Source: Thiorhodococcus sp. (GTDB lineage: Bacteria > Pseudomonadota > Gammaproteobacteria > Chromatiales > Chromatiaceae). Taken from it: a stretch of DNA of 64,000 nucleotides. This document shows, one piece after another, positions 53,863-63,802 of the stretch. The stretch's first letter is position 1, and each line of letters starts with the position of its first letter. The stretch lies in contig JARIBS010000091.1 of assembly GCA_029257385.1 (NCBI GenBank), positions 1-64,000 of the forward strand. The letters run 5' to 3'. The notes beneath the pieces were generated by a model. That model ran no database searches and was not told where the DNA came from. It was given only the letters and a program-made list of their open reading frames with translations. Made by a program: the position numbers and the translations under genes.

Positions 53863-55743
53863 ATGAAACACCCCTTGATACTGGCGGCAGTGTCCCTGCC
53901 GCTGGCCGTCGTTGCCCTGGCCGATGAGCCAGCCACCCTGCTGGAACCGGTGGTCGTCACGGCCACCCGCACGCCCCAACCGCAAAACGAGACGCTGGCC
54001 TCGGTCACGGTCATCGACCGCGCCGAGATCGAGCGCCGACAGGCCCGCTCGGTGCCCGACCTGCTACGCGGCGTGCCCGGCGTGGCGGTCACCCAGACCG
54101 GCGGGAGAGGCCAAACGGCCTCGATTTTCATGCGTGGCACCAATTCCGACCATGTCCTGGTCCTGATCGATGGCGTCAAGATCGGCTCGGCCACCAGCGG
54201 TCGAACACCGTTCGAGGATATCCCAATCGAGCAGATCGAACGCATTGAGGTGGTGCGCGGACCACGCTCGAGCCTCTACGGCTCGGAGGCGATCGGCGGC
54301 GTCATCCAGATCTTCACCAGACGCGGCGGCGGTCCGCTGGCCCCGCGCATCAGCGTCGGCGGCGGCACACTCAATACCATGGAGGTCTCGGCCGGACTCT
54401 CGGGCGGTGGCGATCGGGGCTGGTTTGACTTGGGCGCCAATCTGGATCGCACCGATGGTATCAACGCCTGCAGAGGCCGCTCGAGCCCGAGCGCCGGTTG
54501 TCGGGTCGAGCAGTTCGATCGCGACCGCGCCCGCAATTTGGGCCTGAGCATGCGCGCCGGTTATGCCTTCAGCGACGCGATTGAGCTGGATGTACATCTG
54601 CTGCGCTCGGAAAACCGCTCGGATTTCGACGGCTCGAAATTCGCCGGCAACGTCTCACGCTCCGAACAGCAAGTGCTGGGTACGACCGCGACGCTCCAAC
54701 CGCTCGAACCCTGGACGCTGATCCTCTCCGGCGGACGCAGCTGGGACCAGTACCGCGTCTTCTTCGACGATCCCGAGACCAACGTCAACACCTACTTCCT
54801 CGACCGCTTCGATACCGAACGCGACACGCTTTCGGTGCAGAACAACGTCGCCATTGCCGAGGGACAGTTGCTCACTCTGGGGGCGGACTATCAGGACGAC
54901 CGGGTCGACGGTACGGTCAACTACGCTGAGAACTCACGCGACAACCTCGGCGTCTTCGGCGAGTACCAGGGTCGTTTTGGCGCCTCGGATCTCACGCTCA
55001 GTCTGCGCCAGGACGACAACGAACAATTTGGCAAACACGCCACCGGCAGCGCGGCTATCGGCTATCTCTTCCAAAACGCTATCCAAGTCTCCCTGTCCTA
55101 TGGAACGGCATTCAAGGCGCCCTCTTTCAACGATCTCTATTACCCCGATTACGGCAACCCCGATCTGGACCCGGAGCAATCCCGCAGCCTGGAGTTCGGG
55201 GTCAAGGGTCTGCTACCGCTCGGGCCAGAGGCGACCGGGCGCTGGGATCTGAGCCTCTACCAAACGGAGATCGACGATCTTATTGCCTACGACTCGGCCA
55301 TCATGGGCGCGGCAAATGTCCAGGAGGCACGCATCCGTGGGTTTGAGGCATCTGGTGAGGCGCGTTATCGCGACTGGAGCCTCCAGACCAATCTGACCCT
55401 GCTGGAGCCAGAGAACCGCTCCAGCAGCGCCGCGCGTGGCAATCTCTTGCCGCGACGACCCGAGCAGTCCTTTAAAATCGATCTCGATCGCCAATTCGAC
55501 CGCTGGTCCGCCGGTGCCTCGCTCTTCGTCGCCGGCAGACGCTTCGACGACCTGGCCAACAAGGTCCGGCTCGACGGCTATACCCTGGTGGATCTACGCG
55601 CGGAGTACGACATCACCGACGAGCTACGCCTCCAGGCTCGACTCGAAAACGCCTTCGACGAAGACTACGAGACCGCCTATCTGTATAACCAACCTGGCAG
55701 GGCCTTTTATCTGACGCTGCGTTACACGCCGACTCTGCCCTGA
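53863..55743 (+). CDS. btuB: TonB-dependent vitamin B12 receptor BtuB
   Basis: Signal peptide; LLEPVVVTATRTPQPQNETLASVTVIDRAEIERRQ; plug and beta-barrel; C-terminal FYLTLRYTPTLP; downstream of the B12 riboswitch. Confidence 0.94.
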   Translation: MKHPLILAAVSLPLAVVALADEPATLLEPVVVTATRTPQPQNETLASVTVIDRAEIERRQARSVPDLLRGVPGVAVTQTGGRGQTASIFMRGTNSDHVLVLIDGVKIGSATSGRTPFEDIPIEQIERIEVVRGPRSSLYGSEAIGGVIQIFTRRGGGPLAPRISVGGGTLNTMEVSAGLSGGGDRGWFDLGANLDRTDGINACRGRSSPSAGCRVEQFDRDRARNLGLSMRAGYAFSDAIELDVHLLRSENRSDFDGSKFAGNVSRSEQQVLGTTATLQPLEPWTLILSGGRSWDQYRVFFDDPETNVNTYFLDRFDTERDTLSVQNNVAIAEGQLLTLGADYQDDRVDGTVNYAENSRDNLGVFGEYQGRFGASDLTLSLRQDDNEQFGKHATGSAAIGYLFQNAIQVSLSYGTAFKAPSFNDLYYPDYGNPDLDPEQSRSLEFGVKGLLPLGPEATGRWDLSLYQTEIDDLIAYDSAIMGAANVQEARIRGFEASGEARYRDWSLQTNLTLLEPENRSSSAARGNLLPRRPEQSFKIDLDRQFDRWSAGASLFVAGRRFDDLANKVRLDGYTLVDLRAEYDITDELRLQARLENAFDEDYETAYLYNQPGRAFYLTLRYTPTLP

Positions 55744-55871
55744 CACGCCTGCGACCGCCTTGGCGGCGCCCGCCGGAGACCCGTAAACCGTATGGCCTTG
55801 ATCAACGCAACCGTTCGTCCATCCTGCCCCTTGGCGCACTGGTCAGGCTCCAGCCTCAGGCGCGACGGGTC

Positions 55872-56927
55872 ATGAGCGCCGCGCTCGCCTGGCTCGACGC
55901 ACCCTGTCAGCCCCTGGATGAGACGGCCTCGGCGGCGGCCCGCAAGCGCCAGGACCAGCTCACCAAGCCGTTTGGTTCGCTGGGCCGTCTGGAAGCGATG
56001 GCGATCGAACTCGCCGGCATGCAGGGCACTGAGACGCCCTCTCCCGATCCGGTCCAGATCCTACAATTCGTGTCCGATCATGGAGTGGCGGCCGAGGGCG
56101 TTTCGCGCTTTCCCCAGAAAGTCACCCTCCAGATGCTCCACAACATCGCCAGCGGCGGCGCCGCCGTTTCGGTCATGGCGCAGTCACTCGGCGCGCGCAT
56201 GGAGATCTTCGACCTGGGCATGGTCACGGATCCCGGCCCCGTTGCGGGCGTGCGCTCGGAGCGTCTCGGCACCGGTACCGGCAACATCGCCCGAGAACCG
56301 GCGATGACCGAAAGCCAAGTCGCCGCCGCGCTCAATCTGGGTCGGGCGGCGGTCGAACGGGCCATCGACACCGGGGCCAGACTCCTCATCTGCGGCGAGA
56401 TGGGCATCGCCAACACCACGCCCGCCACGGCGCTCGCCTGTGCGCTGCTCGCTCTGGCGCCCAGCGCCCTGGTCGGTCCGGGTACCGGACTCGACAGCGC
56501 CGGGATCGAGCGCAAGACGCAGGTGATCACCCGCGCCCTAGCGCTCCATGCCGCGCCCGGGCACTCGCCGCTGGAGCTGCTGCGCCGGCTCGGTGGCTTC
56601 GATATCGCCGCCAGCGTGGGGGCCTTTATCACCGCCGCCCAGCGCGGGCTGCCAATTCTGGTGGACGGGTTCATCATCAGCGCGGCCGCTCTGGCCGCCG
56701 CGCGGCTCAATCCCGCGACACGCCATTGGATGCTGTTCTCACACAATTCAGCCGAACCTGGACACCGACACATGATGGAGGCGCTCGAGGCCCATCCTTA
56801 TCTGGATCTGGGTATGCGACTCGGCGAGGCCACTGGCGGCTTGGCGGCGGTTGCGCTCCTGCGTCTGGCCTGCACCGTCCATCGCGACATGGCGACCTTC
56901 AGTGAAGCTGGCGTCAGCGAGGATTGA
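55872..56927 (+). CDS. cobT: Nicotinate-nucleotide--dimethylbenzimidazole phosphoribosyltransferase
   Basis: KPFGSLGRLEAMAIELAGMQ; VSDHGVAAEGVSRFPQKVT; CGEMGIANTTPATALACALL. Confidence 0.97.
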   Translation: MSAALAWLDAPCQPLDETASAAARKRQDQLTKPFGSLGRLEAMAIELAGMQGTETPSPDPVQILQFVSDHGVAAEGVSRFPQKVTLQMLHNIASGGAAVSVMAQSLGARMEIFDLGMVTDPGPVAGVRSERLGTGTGNIAREPAMTESQVAAALNLGRAAVERAIDTGARLLICGEMGIANTTPATALACALLALAPSALVGPGTGLDSAGIERKTQVITRALALHAAPGHSPLELLRRLGGFDIAASVGAFITAAQRGLPILVDGFIISAAALAAARLNPATRHWMLFSHNSAEPGHRHMMEALEAHPYLDLGMRLGEATGGLAAVALLRLACTVHRDMATFSEAGVSED

Positions 56928-56931
56928 TCAG

Positions 56932-57513
56932 GTGTCAGAACGCTATCTGGATTTGTTACGACACGGAGAGGTTGAGGGCGGCGTGCGCTTCCGTGGTCAT
57001 TGCGACACCCCCTTGAGCGAGCAGGGCTGGTCGCAGATGAGTCAGGCGCTGACTGATGCGCCGACCTGGAGCGCGATCGTCAGCTCGCCGATACGCCGAT
57101 GCGCAGAGTTTGCGACGTGCTGCGCCGAGACTCATGGCGTTGCGCTGACGTTCATGGACGCGCTCAAGGAGCGCGATTTCGGAAGCTGGAACGGGCGCAC
57201 GACGCAGGAGATCGCGCCTAAGGATCTCGAAAGCTTCTGGAGCGATCCGGTCGGTTTCACGCCGCCGGACGCGGAGCCTTTCGGCGATTTTCAAGCGCGC
57301 GTCCTAGACGGCTGGCGCAAGATCCTGACGCATCCAGACCCGCACACGCTGCTCATCACCCATGGCGGGGTCATTCGTCTGATTATCGCAGAGGTGCTGA
57401 TGATGCCCGATCAGGCAACGCTGTTGCTCGAGGTGCCTTACGCCAGCCGTACCCGTCTGCACCTCTACCCGCCGCCCGGGCGGCCCAGCCTGGTCTTTCA
57501 TCACGGTGGCTAA
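56932..57513 (+). CDS. cobC: Alpha-ribazole phosphatase / histidine phosphatase (CobC-like)
   Basis: YLDLLRHGEVEGGVRFRGHCDTPLSEQGW; TLLITHGGVIRLIIAEVL. GTG start at 56932 inferred. Confidence 0.9.
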   Translation: MSERYLDLLRHGEVEGGVRFRGHCDTPLSEQGWSQMSQALTDAPTWSAIVSSPIRRCAEFATCCAETHGVALTFMDALKERDFGSWNGRTTQEIAPKDLESFWSDPVGFTPPDAEPFGDFQARVLDGWRKILTHPDPHTLLITHGGVIRLIIAEVLMMPDQATLLLEVPYASRTRLHLYPPPGRPSLVFHHGG

Positions 57514-58254
57514 GTGAGCGCGCGCCCGCTGTGGATCGCCGGGCGTTTTCTCACCCGCCTGCCCTTCCCTGCTACCGGCGCTGTCACCACGGCTGAAACC
57601 GGCCGCTCGGTGCCGTGGTATCCCTTCGTCGGGTTCGTGCTCGGCGCGCTGATTGCGTTGGGCGCAGCCGTCTGCGCTGAAGCCGCTCCGGTGCTCGGTG
57701 CCTCACTGGTGCTGATTCTCTGGGCCTGGTCAAGCGGCGGTCTGCATCTGGACGGACTCGCCGACAGCACCGATGCCTGGATCGGCGGGCTGGGCAGTCG
57801 CGAGCGCACGCTCGAGATCATGAAAGACCCGCGCAGCGGCCCGGCGGCGGTGACGGCCATCGGGCTGGTGCTGATCGCCAAGTGGTCAGGGCTTCAGGTG
57901 CTGATAGAGTCACACGCATACTGGCTGCTGCTCGCTGTGCCGATGCTGGCGCGGGCGCAACTGCCGCTAGTGCTGCTGACCATGCGGTATGCCCGCACCC
58001 ACGGCATGGCGGCCGATCAGTTCAACCACCTCCCACGGCGCGCTGCATGGCTGGCGATTCTGATGGCCTGTTGCGCAACCGTGGTGATCGGCAGTTGGTT
58101 GGGGCTGGTGCTGGTCGGCGCGGCGCTCGTGCTCTATGCGCTCGCCCGACGCACCATGCACGCACGCATCGGCGGTTTTACTGGCGATACTGCCGGTGCG
58201 CTGGTCGAGATCACCGAGACGGTCCTGCTGCTGATCTGCGCCCTCATGGTTTGA
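57514..58254 (+). CDS. cobS: Adenosylcobinamide-GDP ribazoletransferase
   Basis: FLTRLPFPATGAVT; GGLHLDGLADSTDAWIGGLGSRERTLEIMKDPRSGPAAV; GTG start. Confidence 0.95.
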   Translation: MSARPLWIAGRFLTRLPFPATGAVTTAETGRSVPWYPFVGFVLGALIALGAAVCAEAAPVLGASLVLILWAWSSGGLHLDGLADSTDAWIGGLGSRERTLEIMKDPRSGPAAVTAIGLVLIAKWSGLQVLIESHAYWLLLAVPMLARAQLPLVLLTMRYARTHGMAADQFNHLPRRAAWLAILMACCATVVIGSWLGLVLVGAALVLYALARRTMHARIGGFTGDTAGALVEITETVLLLICALMV

Positions 58255-60559
58255 TCAGCGCCGGGTCGTCTGGCCGATGAGTCCAGAGACGCGCGGAGTG
58301 CGCACGCCAACTGCGCGGATCCTCGATCAACCCTTGCGGCCCTAGACGCAGCTCAATTGCACCAGCGCTCGCCGTGCTCATCATGTCGGACCCGAAGGCT
58401 GCGACCCGGTCGACCACCTCGGCGACCGGAAATCCAAACTGATTGCCGTAACCGGACGCGAACAGCACCCAATCAGGCGCGACGGCTTGCAGGAATTCCG
58501 CCGCAGTCGAGGTCGCGCTGCCGTGATGTCCGGCGACCAAAATATCCGCACGCAGCTCGGCACCAAATCGCGCGACCAGCGCCCGCTCGATGCGCTTGTC
58601 GACATCACCTGTCAGCAGAATGGCCCCGCCATTCGTTGCGATCCGCAACACACATGAAGCATTGTTGCCCTCTTCACGGGCGTCATCGGGGTGCAGGAAG
58701 CGAAAACTCACCCCCGACCAGTCCCAGCCCGTACCAGCCCGGCAAAAATCAGCCGTCAGCGATGTCAGCTCACCAGGTTCACCGCTCTGGACAGACCCGA
58801 TCGCGACCGCGCCGAGTAGTCCGACGATGCCCCCGGCATGATCGCGATCAGCATGGCTGATAACCAGTCGGTCGATCCGCTCAATCCCAGCAGCCTTCAG
58901 AAAAGGCACTAGCACCCGCTCGCCCGTGTTGAATCCGCTCGGATAGCCGGGACCGGCATCGTAGACCAGTGTGCCGGCGCGGGTCTGCACGACCGCCGAC
59001 AGTCCCTGCCCGACATCGAGCAGAGTGAACCACGCCTCGCCCGGTGCCGGAAGTGGCGCACGCACAGCCACCAGCGGCAGCAGCATGACCAGACCCAGCC
59101 AGCGCCCCGGCAGACCACGCGGGGCCAGCAGCAGGCCGACCCCGAGAAATGCAGCGACCCAGACCCAGGTCGGACGCGCTGGCAACTGACCAGCGGCCCA
59201 GGGCTGCGCGGCGATCCAGCTCAGACCGCTCACACACCAGTCGAGCAGCGCCCCGGCCTGCTCCAAAGGCCAGGCGAGACCCGGAATGAAACTCAGCAGA
59301 CTGCTGATCAGCACCAACGGCAGCAGCACCAGACTGAAGACTGGGACGGCGACCAGATTGACCAGCGGCGCGACCAACGAAGCTTGCCCGAAGAACAGCA
59401 ACAGCAACGGCAGCAGCCCCAGCCCGATGGCCCATTGCGCCCGGCCCCAGCGGGTCCAGAGGTGTCGGCTGGGCAGGCGTTGACCGAGATTAAATAACAG
59501 CACGGCGACCGCACCGAAGGAGAGCCAGAATCCGTAGGCGAGCACGGCCAGCGGATCCCAGAACAAAACGGCGACCAGGGCGAGCACCAGGGCATGATAA
59601 GGGCGCAAGGTGCGCTGTAAAAAAAGCGCACCGAGCACGACGGCAAGCATGATGAGTGCGCGCTGTGTCGAGACCGAGAAACCGGCCAAGCCAGCATAGG
59701 CAAGTGCTGCCAGAGCGCCTGCGATGGCCGCTGCGCGCGGCGCGGCCATCAGCCGTATGGCACCGGCGCTGCTGGCCCACAGACGACGCACCAGCATGAG
59801 CACCCCGCCGGCGACCAGCCCCACATGCAGCCCCGAGATCGCCACCAGATGATTGGTCCCGGTACCCGTCAGCGCAGCCCATAGACTGGGATCGAGCGCG
59901 GAGCGCTCGCCGATCGTCAGGGCCTGGATCAGCCCGAGCCCGGGGGAATCGCCAAGGGTGCGCGCCAGATGCTCCCCCAGCACCTGACGCCATCGGGTCA
60001 GCCAGTAGCGCCCGGCCCCGGCATCGAGGCGTTCGGCGCGCTCCGGGCGCAACAGATGCCCGGTTGCCTGAATGCCCTGCTCGAATAGCCAGCGTTCGTA
60101 ATCAATGCCGCCCGGATTGGTGTAACCATGGCGTGGCTTGAGCCGCACCAGCAAGCGCCAGCGCTCACCGGCACGCGGGGTCGGACAGTCGCGATAACAC
60201 GACAAGCGCACCAAACCCCGAAACGCCAGCGGTTGGTCATCCAGCTCGGTTCGCTCGACGGCAAAGTTGAAACGTCTGCCAGCATCTTTGATTGCCGGAA
60301 TGGAGGCGATGCGGCCTTCGATGACCAAGACCTCGCGCAGCAGCGTTTCCGGGAAGGACGCATGGAGCGGTAAAGACAGATGTGCCTGAGCCCAGAAAGC
60401 GCCCAGACAGACGGCGAATATCAGTCTCGCCCACGGCAGACGCCAGGCAAGCAGCGCACCGGCCGATATCAGGAGCGCACTCAGCCAGAGCGGAGGCAAG
60501 CCCGACGATGTATACAGCAGCGCGACCCCAAGCGCAAAGGCCAATCCGGCGCGTATCAT
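58244..60559 (-). CDS. comEC: DNA internalization-related competence protein ComEC/Rec2
   Basis: GTNHLVAISGLHVGLVAG; FSVSTQRALIMLAVV; beta-lactamase-like domain LDVGQGLSAVVQT, SHADRDHAGG. Confidence 0.95.
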   Translation of the reverse strand: MIRAGLAFALGVALLYTSSGLPPLWLSALLISAGALLAWRLPWARLIFAVCLGAFWAQAHLSLPLHASFPETLLREVLVIEGRIASIPAIKDAGRRFNFAVERTELDDQPLAFRGLVRLSCYRDCPTPRAGERWRLLVRLKPRHGYTNPGGIDYERWLFEQGIQATGHLLRPERAERLDAGAGRYWLTRWRQVLGEHLARTLGDSPGLGLIQALTIGERSALDPSLWAALTGTGTNHLVAISGLHVGLVAGGVLMLVRRLWASSAGAIRLMAAPRAAAIAGALAALAYAGLAGFSVSTQRALIMLAVVLGALFLQRTLRPYHALVLALVAVLFWDPLAVLAYGFWLSFGAVAVLLFNLGQRLPSRHLWTRWGRAQWAIGLGLLPLLLLFFGQASLVAPLVNLVAVPVFSLVLLPLVLISSLLSFIPGLAWPLEQAGALLDWCVSGLSWIAAQPWAAGQLPARPTWVWVAAFLGVGLLLAPRGLPGRWLGLVMLLPLVAVRAPLPAPGEAWFTLLDVGQGLSAVVQTRAGTLVYDAGPGYPSGFNTGERVLVPFLKAAGIERIDRLVISHADRDHAGGIVGLLGAVAIGSVQSGEPGELTSLTADFCRAGTGWDWSGVSFRFLHPDDAREEGNNASCVLRIATNGGAILLTGDVDKRIERALVARFGAELRADILVAGHHGSATSTAAEFLQAVAPDWVLFASGYGNQFGFPVAEVVDRVAAFGSDMMSTASAGAIELRLGPQGLIEDPRSWRAHSARLWTHRPDDPALIKP

Positions 60560-60687
60560 CGCCGTCTCAGTACACCACGACGCGCGCCTGCAGAGTCGGC
60601 GAGCGTAGATAAAACCCGCTGATCGAGCACGCCTCTGACCTATACTCCCGCCTTGCCGATACGCCCGAAAACCAGTGAGCCTGCAGC

Positions 60688-61242
60688 GTGAAGAAATGGC
60701 TTAAACGCACTATGCCGACCCCCGAGTCAATCCATGAGAGCCGTTATCTTGGCATCTTCGGCAAGCTGCTGCACGACCCCAACCTCTGGCGCCTCAATCG
60801 ACACTCGGTCTCCGGGGCCTTCGCAGTCGGGCTCTTCGTGATGTATCTGCCGCCCCTAGGGCAGGTCTTTATCGCCGGCGCCCTAGCTATTTATTTCAGG
60901 GTCAACCTGCCGATCTCGGCAACGCTGGTGTGGATCTCCAATCCGCTCACCATCCCGCCGATGTTCTATTTCGCCTATCTCGTGGGTTGCTGGATTCTCG
61001 GTATCCCGGCGGCGGGCTTCAAGGTCCAGTTTTGGCTCGACTGGCACAACTGGCTGTCGGTCCTTGGCCCACTGATGCTCGGCTCGGTCATTTGCGGCGC
61101 GATTTGCTCCATCATAGGGTATCTGACGATTCAGATTCTCTGGCGCTGGAGTCTGGTGCGCCAGATCCGCCGTCGCAGGGAGCGCTATCGGGCGATGGTC
61201 GAGTCCCGGCTCAAGACACCGTCGTCCAACCGCCAGACATGA
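60688..61242 (+). CDS. DUF2062 domain integral membrane protein
   Basis: [73 protein letters not shown]. Confidence 0.93.
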   Translation: MKKWLKRTMPTPESIHESRYLGIFGKLLHDPNLWRLNRHSVSGAFAVGLFVMYLPPLGQVFIAGALAIYFRVNLPISATLVWISNPLTIPPMFYFAYLVGCWILGIPAAGFKVQFWLDWHNWLSVLGPLMLGSVICGAICSIIGYLTIQILWRWSLVRQIRRRRERYRAMVESRLKTPSSNRQT

Positions 61243-61886
61243 CGCATGCGCCCGGCCAGCTCGTGGTCGTGGGTGACGATCACCAAGCTGGTGCCGATCT
61301 CGCGATTGAGCTCCAGCATCAGCTCGTAGACGCCGGCTGCGGTGGCGCGGTCGAGATTGCCGGTCGGCTCGTCGGCCAGCAGACAGGCCGGGCGCGTGAC
61401 CAGTGCGCGGGCGACGGCGGCGCGCTGGCGCTCACCGCCCGAGAGCTCGCCCGGCTTGTGCGTGCCACGATGCCCCAGGCCCACGCGCTCCAAGATAGCC
61501 GCCGCCCGGGTCTTGGCCTCGGTCGGTGCGGCGCCGCCAATGAGCAGCGGCAGGGCGACGTTCTCCAGCGCGGTGAACTCGGGAAGCAGATGATGGAACT
61601 GGTAGACGAATCCGAGATGACGGTTGCGCAACAGGCCCAGCTTGGTCTGTGACAATCGCCCGACATCTTCGCCGAGCCAGCGCACCGTACCGGCGCTCGG
61701 GCGGTCGAGTCCGCCCACACAGTGCAATAGCGTACTTTTGCCTGAGCCGGAGGCCCCGATGATGGCGATCAGCGCGCCAGGCTCTACTTTGAAGCTGACC
61801 CCGCGCAAAACCTGCACGTCCTGCGGACCTTGGCTGAAGGTCTTGACGAGTCCGCGCACTGCGATGACCGGCTCGACCTCACTCAT
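61185..61886 (-). CDS. lolD: Lipoprotein-releasing ABC transporter ATP-binding protein LolD
   Basis: [62 protein letters not shown] 61886. Confidence 0.95.
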   Translation of the reverse strand: MSEVEPVIAVRGLVKTFSQGPQDVQVLRGVSFKVEPGALIAIIGASGSGKSTLLHCVGGLDRPSAGTVRWLGEDVGRLSQTKLGLLRNRHLGFVYQFHHLLPEFTALENVALPLLIGGAAPTEAKTRAAAILERVGLGHRGTHKPGELSGGERQRAAVARALVTRPACLLADEPTGNLDRATAAGVYELMLELNREIGTSLVIVTHDHELAGRMRHVWRLDDGVLSRDSTIAR

Positions 61887-63126
61887 AGCGCAGCGCCTCC
61901 GCCGGTTGTGTCTTCGAGGCGCGCCAGGCCGGATAGAGCGTTGCGAGCACCGACATGAGGAAGGCCCCGCCGCCGATCGACAGGACATCCGACAGATGGA
62001 CGTCGGATGGCAGCGCATTGATGTAATAAATGCTCGGGTCGAGGAAATGGACGCCGAAGACCGACTCGATCGTCGCGACGACCGGCTCGACGTTCAACGC
62101 CAAGATCACGCCCGCGATCATGCCGAGCAGGGTTCCGATCAGACCGATCGCGGTTCCCTGAACCATGAAGATCCCCATCACCCGTGCGGGCGAGACGCCC
62201 AAGGTGCGCATGACCGCAATATCCGACTGCTTATCGGTGACCACCATGACCAGGGTCGAGACGATATTGAAGGCGGCCACCGCCACGATCAGGAACAAGA
62301 TGATGCCCATCATTCGCTTCTCCATCGCCAAAGCGCTGAAGAAGTTGGCATGCATCTGGGTCCAGTCGACCAGACGATAGACACCGCCGAGATCGTAGGC
62401 GATCTCGCGCGCCAGACGCGGTGCCTGCCACATATCATCGAGCTTGAGACGCACACCTGAGACGGCCTCGCCCAGGCTCAGCAGTTTGGCCGCATCGTGC
62501 ATCTCGATGAAAGCGGCGTTGCGATCGTAATCGGCCATACCGACCGTTAGGATGCCGCTGACGGTAAACTGCTTGAGCCGCGGCATGATACCGATCGGCG
62601 TGGCGCTGACCTGCGGAGTCACGACCGTGACCTTGTCGCCCGGCCCGACACCCAGAAAGGCCGCCAGGTCGCGACCGAGGATGATGTTGAACTCGTTGGC
62701 GACCAGATCATCGATCGATCCGCTGGTCATCTCACCGCGGATATCGGCGACCTGATCTTCCTCTCTCGGCAAGATGCCCCGGATGAGCGCACCGCTGACC
62801 TGCCCACCGTTGACCAGCATTCCCTGCACCTCGACGAAAGGCGCGGCACCGACCACTTCGGGATGTGCGCGCACTTGCTCCAGAACCTCGGGCCAATTGG
62901 CCATACCGCCGATGGGCTCGGTCAGGGTCGCGTGCGAGGCCATGCTCAGGATGCGCTGCTGAATCTCTTTGTGAAAGCCGTTCATGACCGACAGCACCAC
63001 GATCAGGGCGACGATACCCAGCGTGATACCGACCATCGATGTGCCGGAGATAAAAGAGATGAAATGATTACGGCGCTTCGCACGCGTATAACGCAGGCCG
63101 ATATAGAGAGGGAGTGGATGATACAT
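61879..63126 (-). CDS. Lipoprotein-releasing ABC transporter permease (LolC/LolE family)
   Basis: [54 protein letters not shown]-terminal [19 protein letters not shown]. Confidence 0.95.
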   Translation of the reverse strand: MYHPLPLYIGLRYTRAKRRNHFISFISGTSMVGITLGIVALIVVLSVMNGFHKEIQQRILSMASHATLTEPIGGMANWPEVLEQVRAHPEVVGAAPFVEVQGMLVNGGQVSGALIRGILPREEDQVADIRGEMTSGSIDDLVANEFNIILGRDLAAFLGVGPGDKVTVVTPQVSATPIGIMPRLKQFTVSGILTVGMADYDRNAAFIEMHDAAKLLSLGEAVSGVRLKLDDMWQAPRLAREIAYDLGGVYRLVDWTQMHANFFSALAMEKRMMGIILFLIVAVAAFNIVSTLVMVVTDKQSDIAVMRTLGVSPARVMGIFMVQGTAIGLIGTLLGMIAGVILALNVEPVVATIESVFGVHFLDPSIYYINALPSDVHLSDVLSIGGGAFLMSVLATLYPAWRASKTQPAEALRYE

Positions 63127-63257
63127 AAGCGCGGCATTTAATCACAAAGTCGAGTGTGCCGCGCAGATTCCGCAGCGACACCGCAGCGTTTCAAGAGGAC
63201 ACAGCGCACCGCGCTGCAGCTAAGCGGTCCAGGAAGCTATTTCGCACGAATCGCCTA

Positions 63258-63302
63258 AGCTGTTAGCTGTTAGCTGTTAGCTGTTAGCTGTTAGCTGTTA
63301 GC
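63258..63302. repeat. Heptanucleotide tandem repeat (AGCTGTT)x6.43
   Basis: Six perfect AGCTGTT units plus AGC. Confidence 0.97.
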
Positions 63303-63353
63303 CTAAACAAATCATGGCATCACATAACGACGGCGTAATGCGTGGAGAAATTG

Positions 63354-63782
63354 ATGAAAAAAATCCAGGAACTACTCAACGAGAAGGGCAGCCGTGTCTG
63401 GTCGATCAGCCCTGACGCGACGGTGTATGAAGCCCTGAAGCTGATGGCCAAGCAGCGTATCGGCGCCCTGCTGGTGATCGACAACACCGGCGCGGTCGGG
63501 CTCATCTCCGAGCGCGACTACGCCCGCGAAGGGATTCTGCAAGGACGCGCATCCAGAGAGACGTCAGTCAGTGACATCATGACACGGCGGGTCGTCTGCA
63601 CCACACCAGGTCAGTCACTGGAGGATGCGATGATTCTCATGACCGAAAAGCGCGTGCGCCATCTCCCGGTGCTCGACGACGGTCAAGTGCTCGGGTTAGT
63701 GTCCATCGGGGATCTAGTCAAGTCCATCATTTCCGAGCAGAAATTCACCATCGAGCAGTTGGAGCATTACATTAACGGATGA
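63354..63782 (+). CDS. CBS domain pair protein
   Basis: VWSISPDATVYEALKLMAKQRIGALLVIDNTGAVGLISERDYAR...VSDIMTRRVVCTTPGQSLEDAMILMTEKRVRHLPVLDDGQVLGLVSIGDLVK. Confidence 0.93.
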   Translation: MKKIQELLNEKGSRVWSISPDATVYEALKLMAKQRIGALLVIDNTGAVGLISERDYAREGILQGRASRETSVSDIMTRRVVCTTPGQSLEDAMILMTEKRVRHLPVLDDGQVLGLVSIGDLVKSIISEQKFTIEQLEHYING

Positions 63783-63802
63783 GCTGGCCGCGCCATCAGA
63801 GC

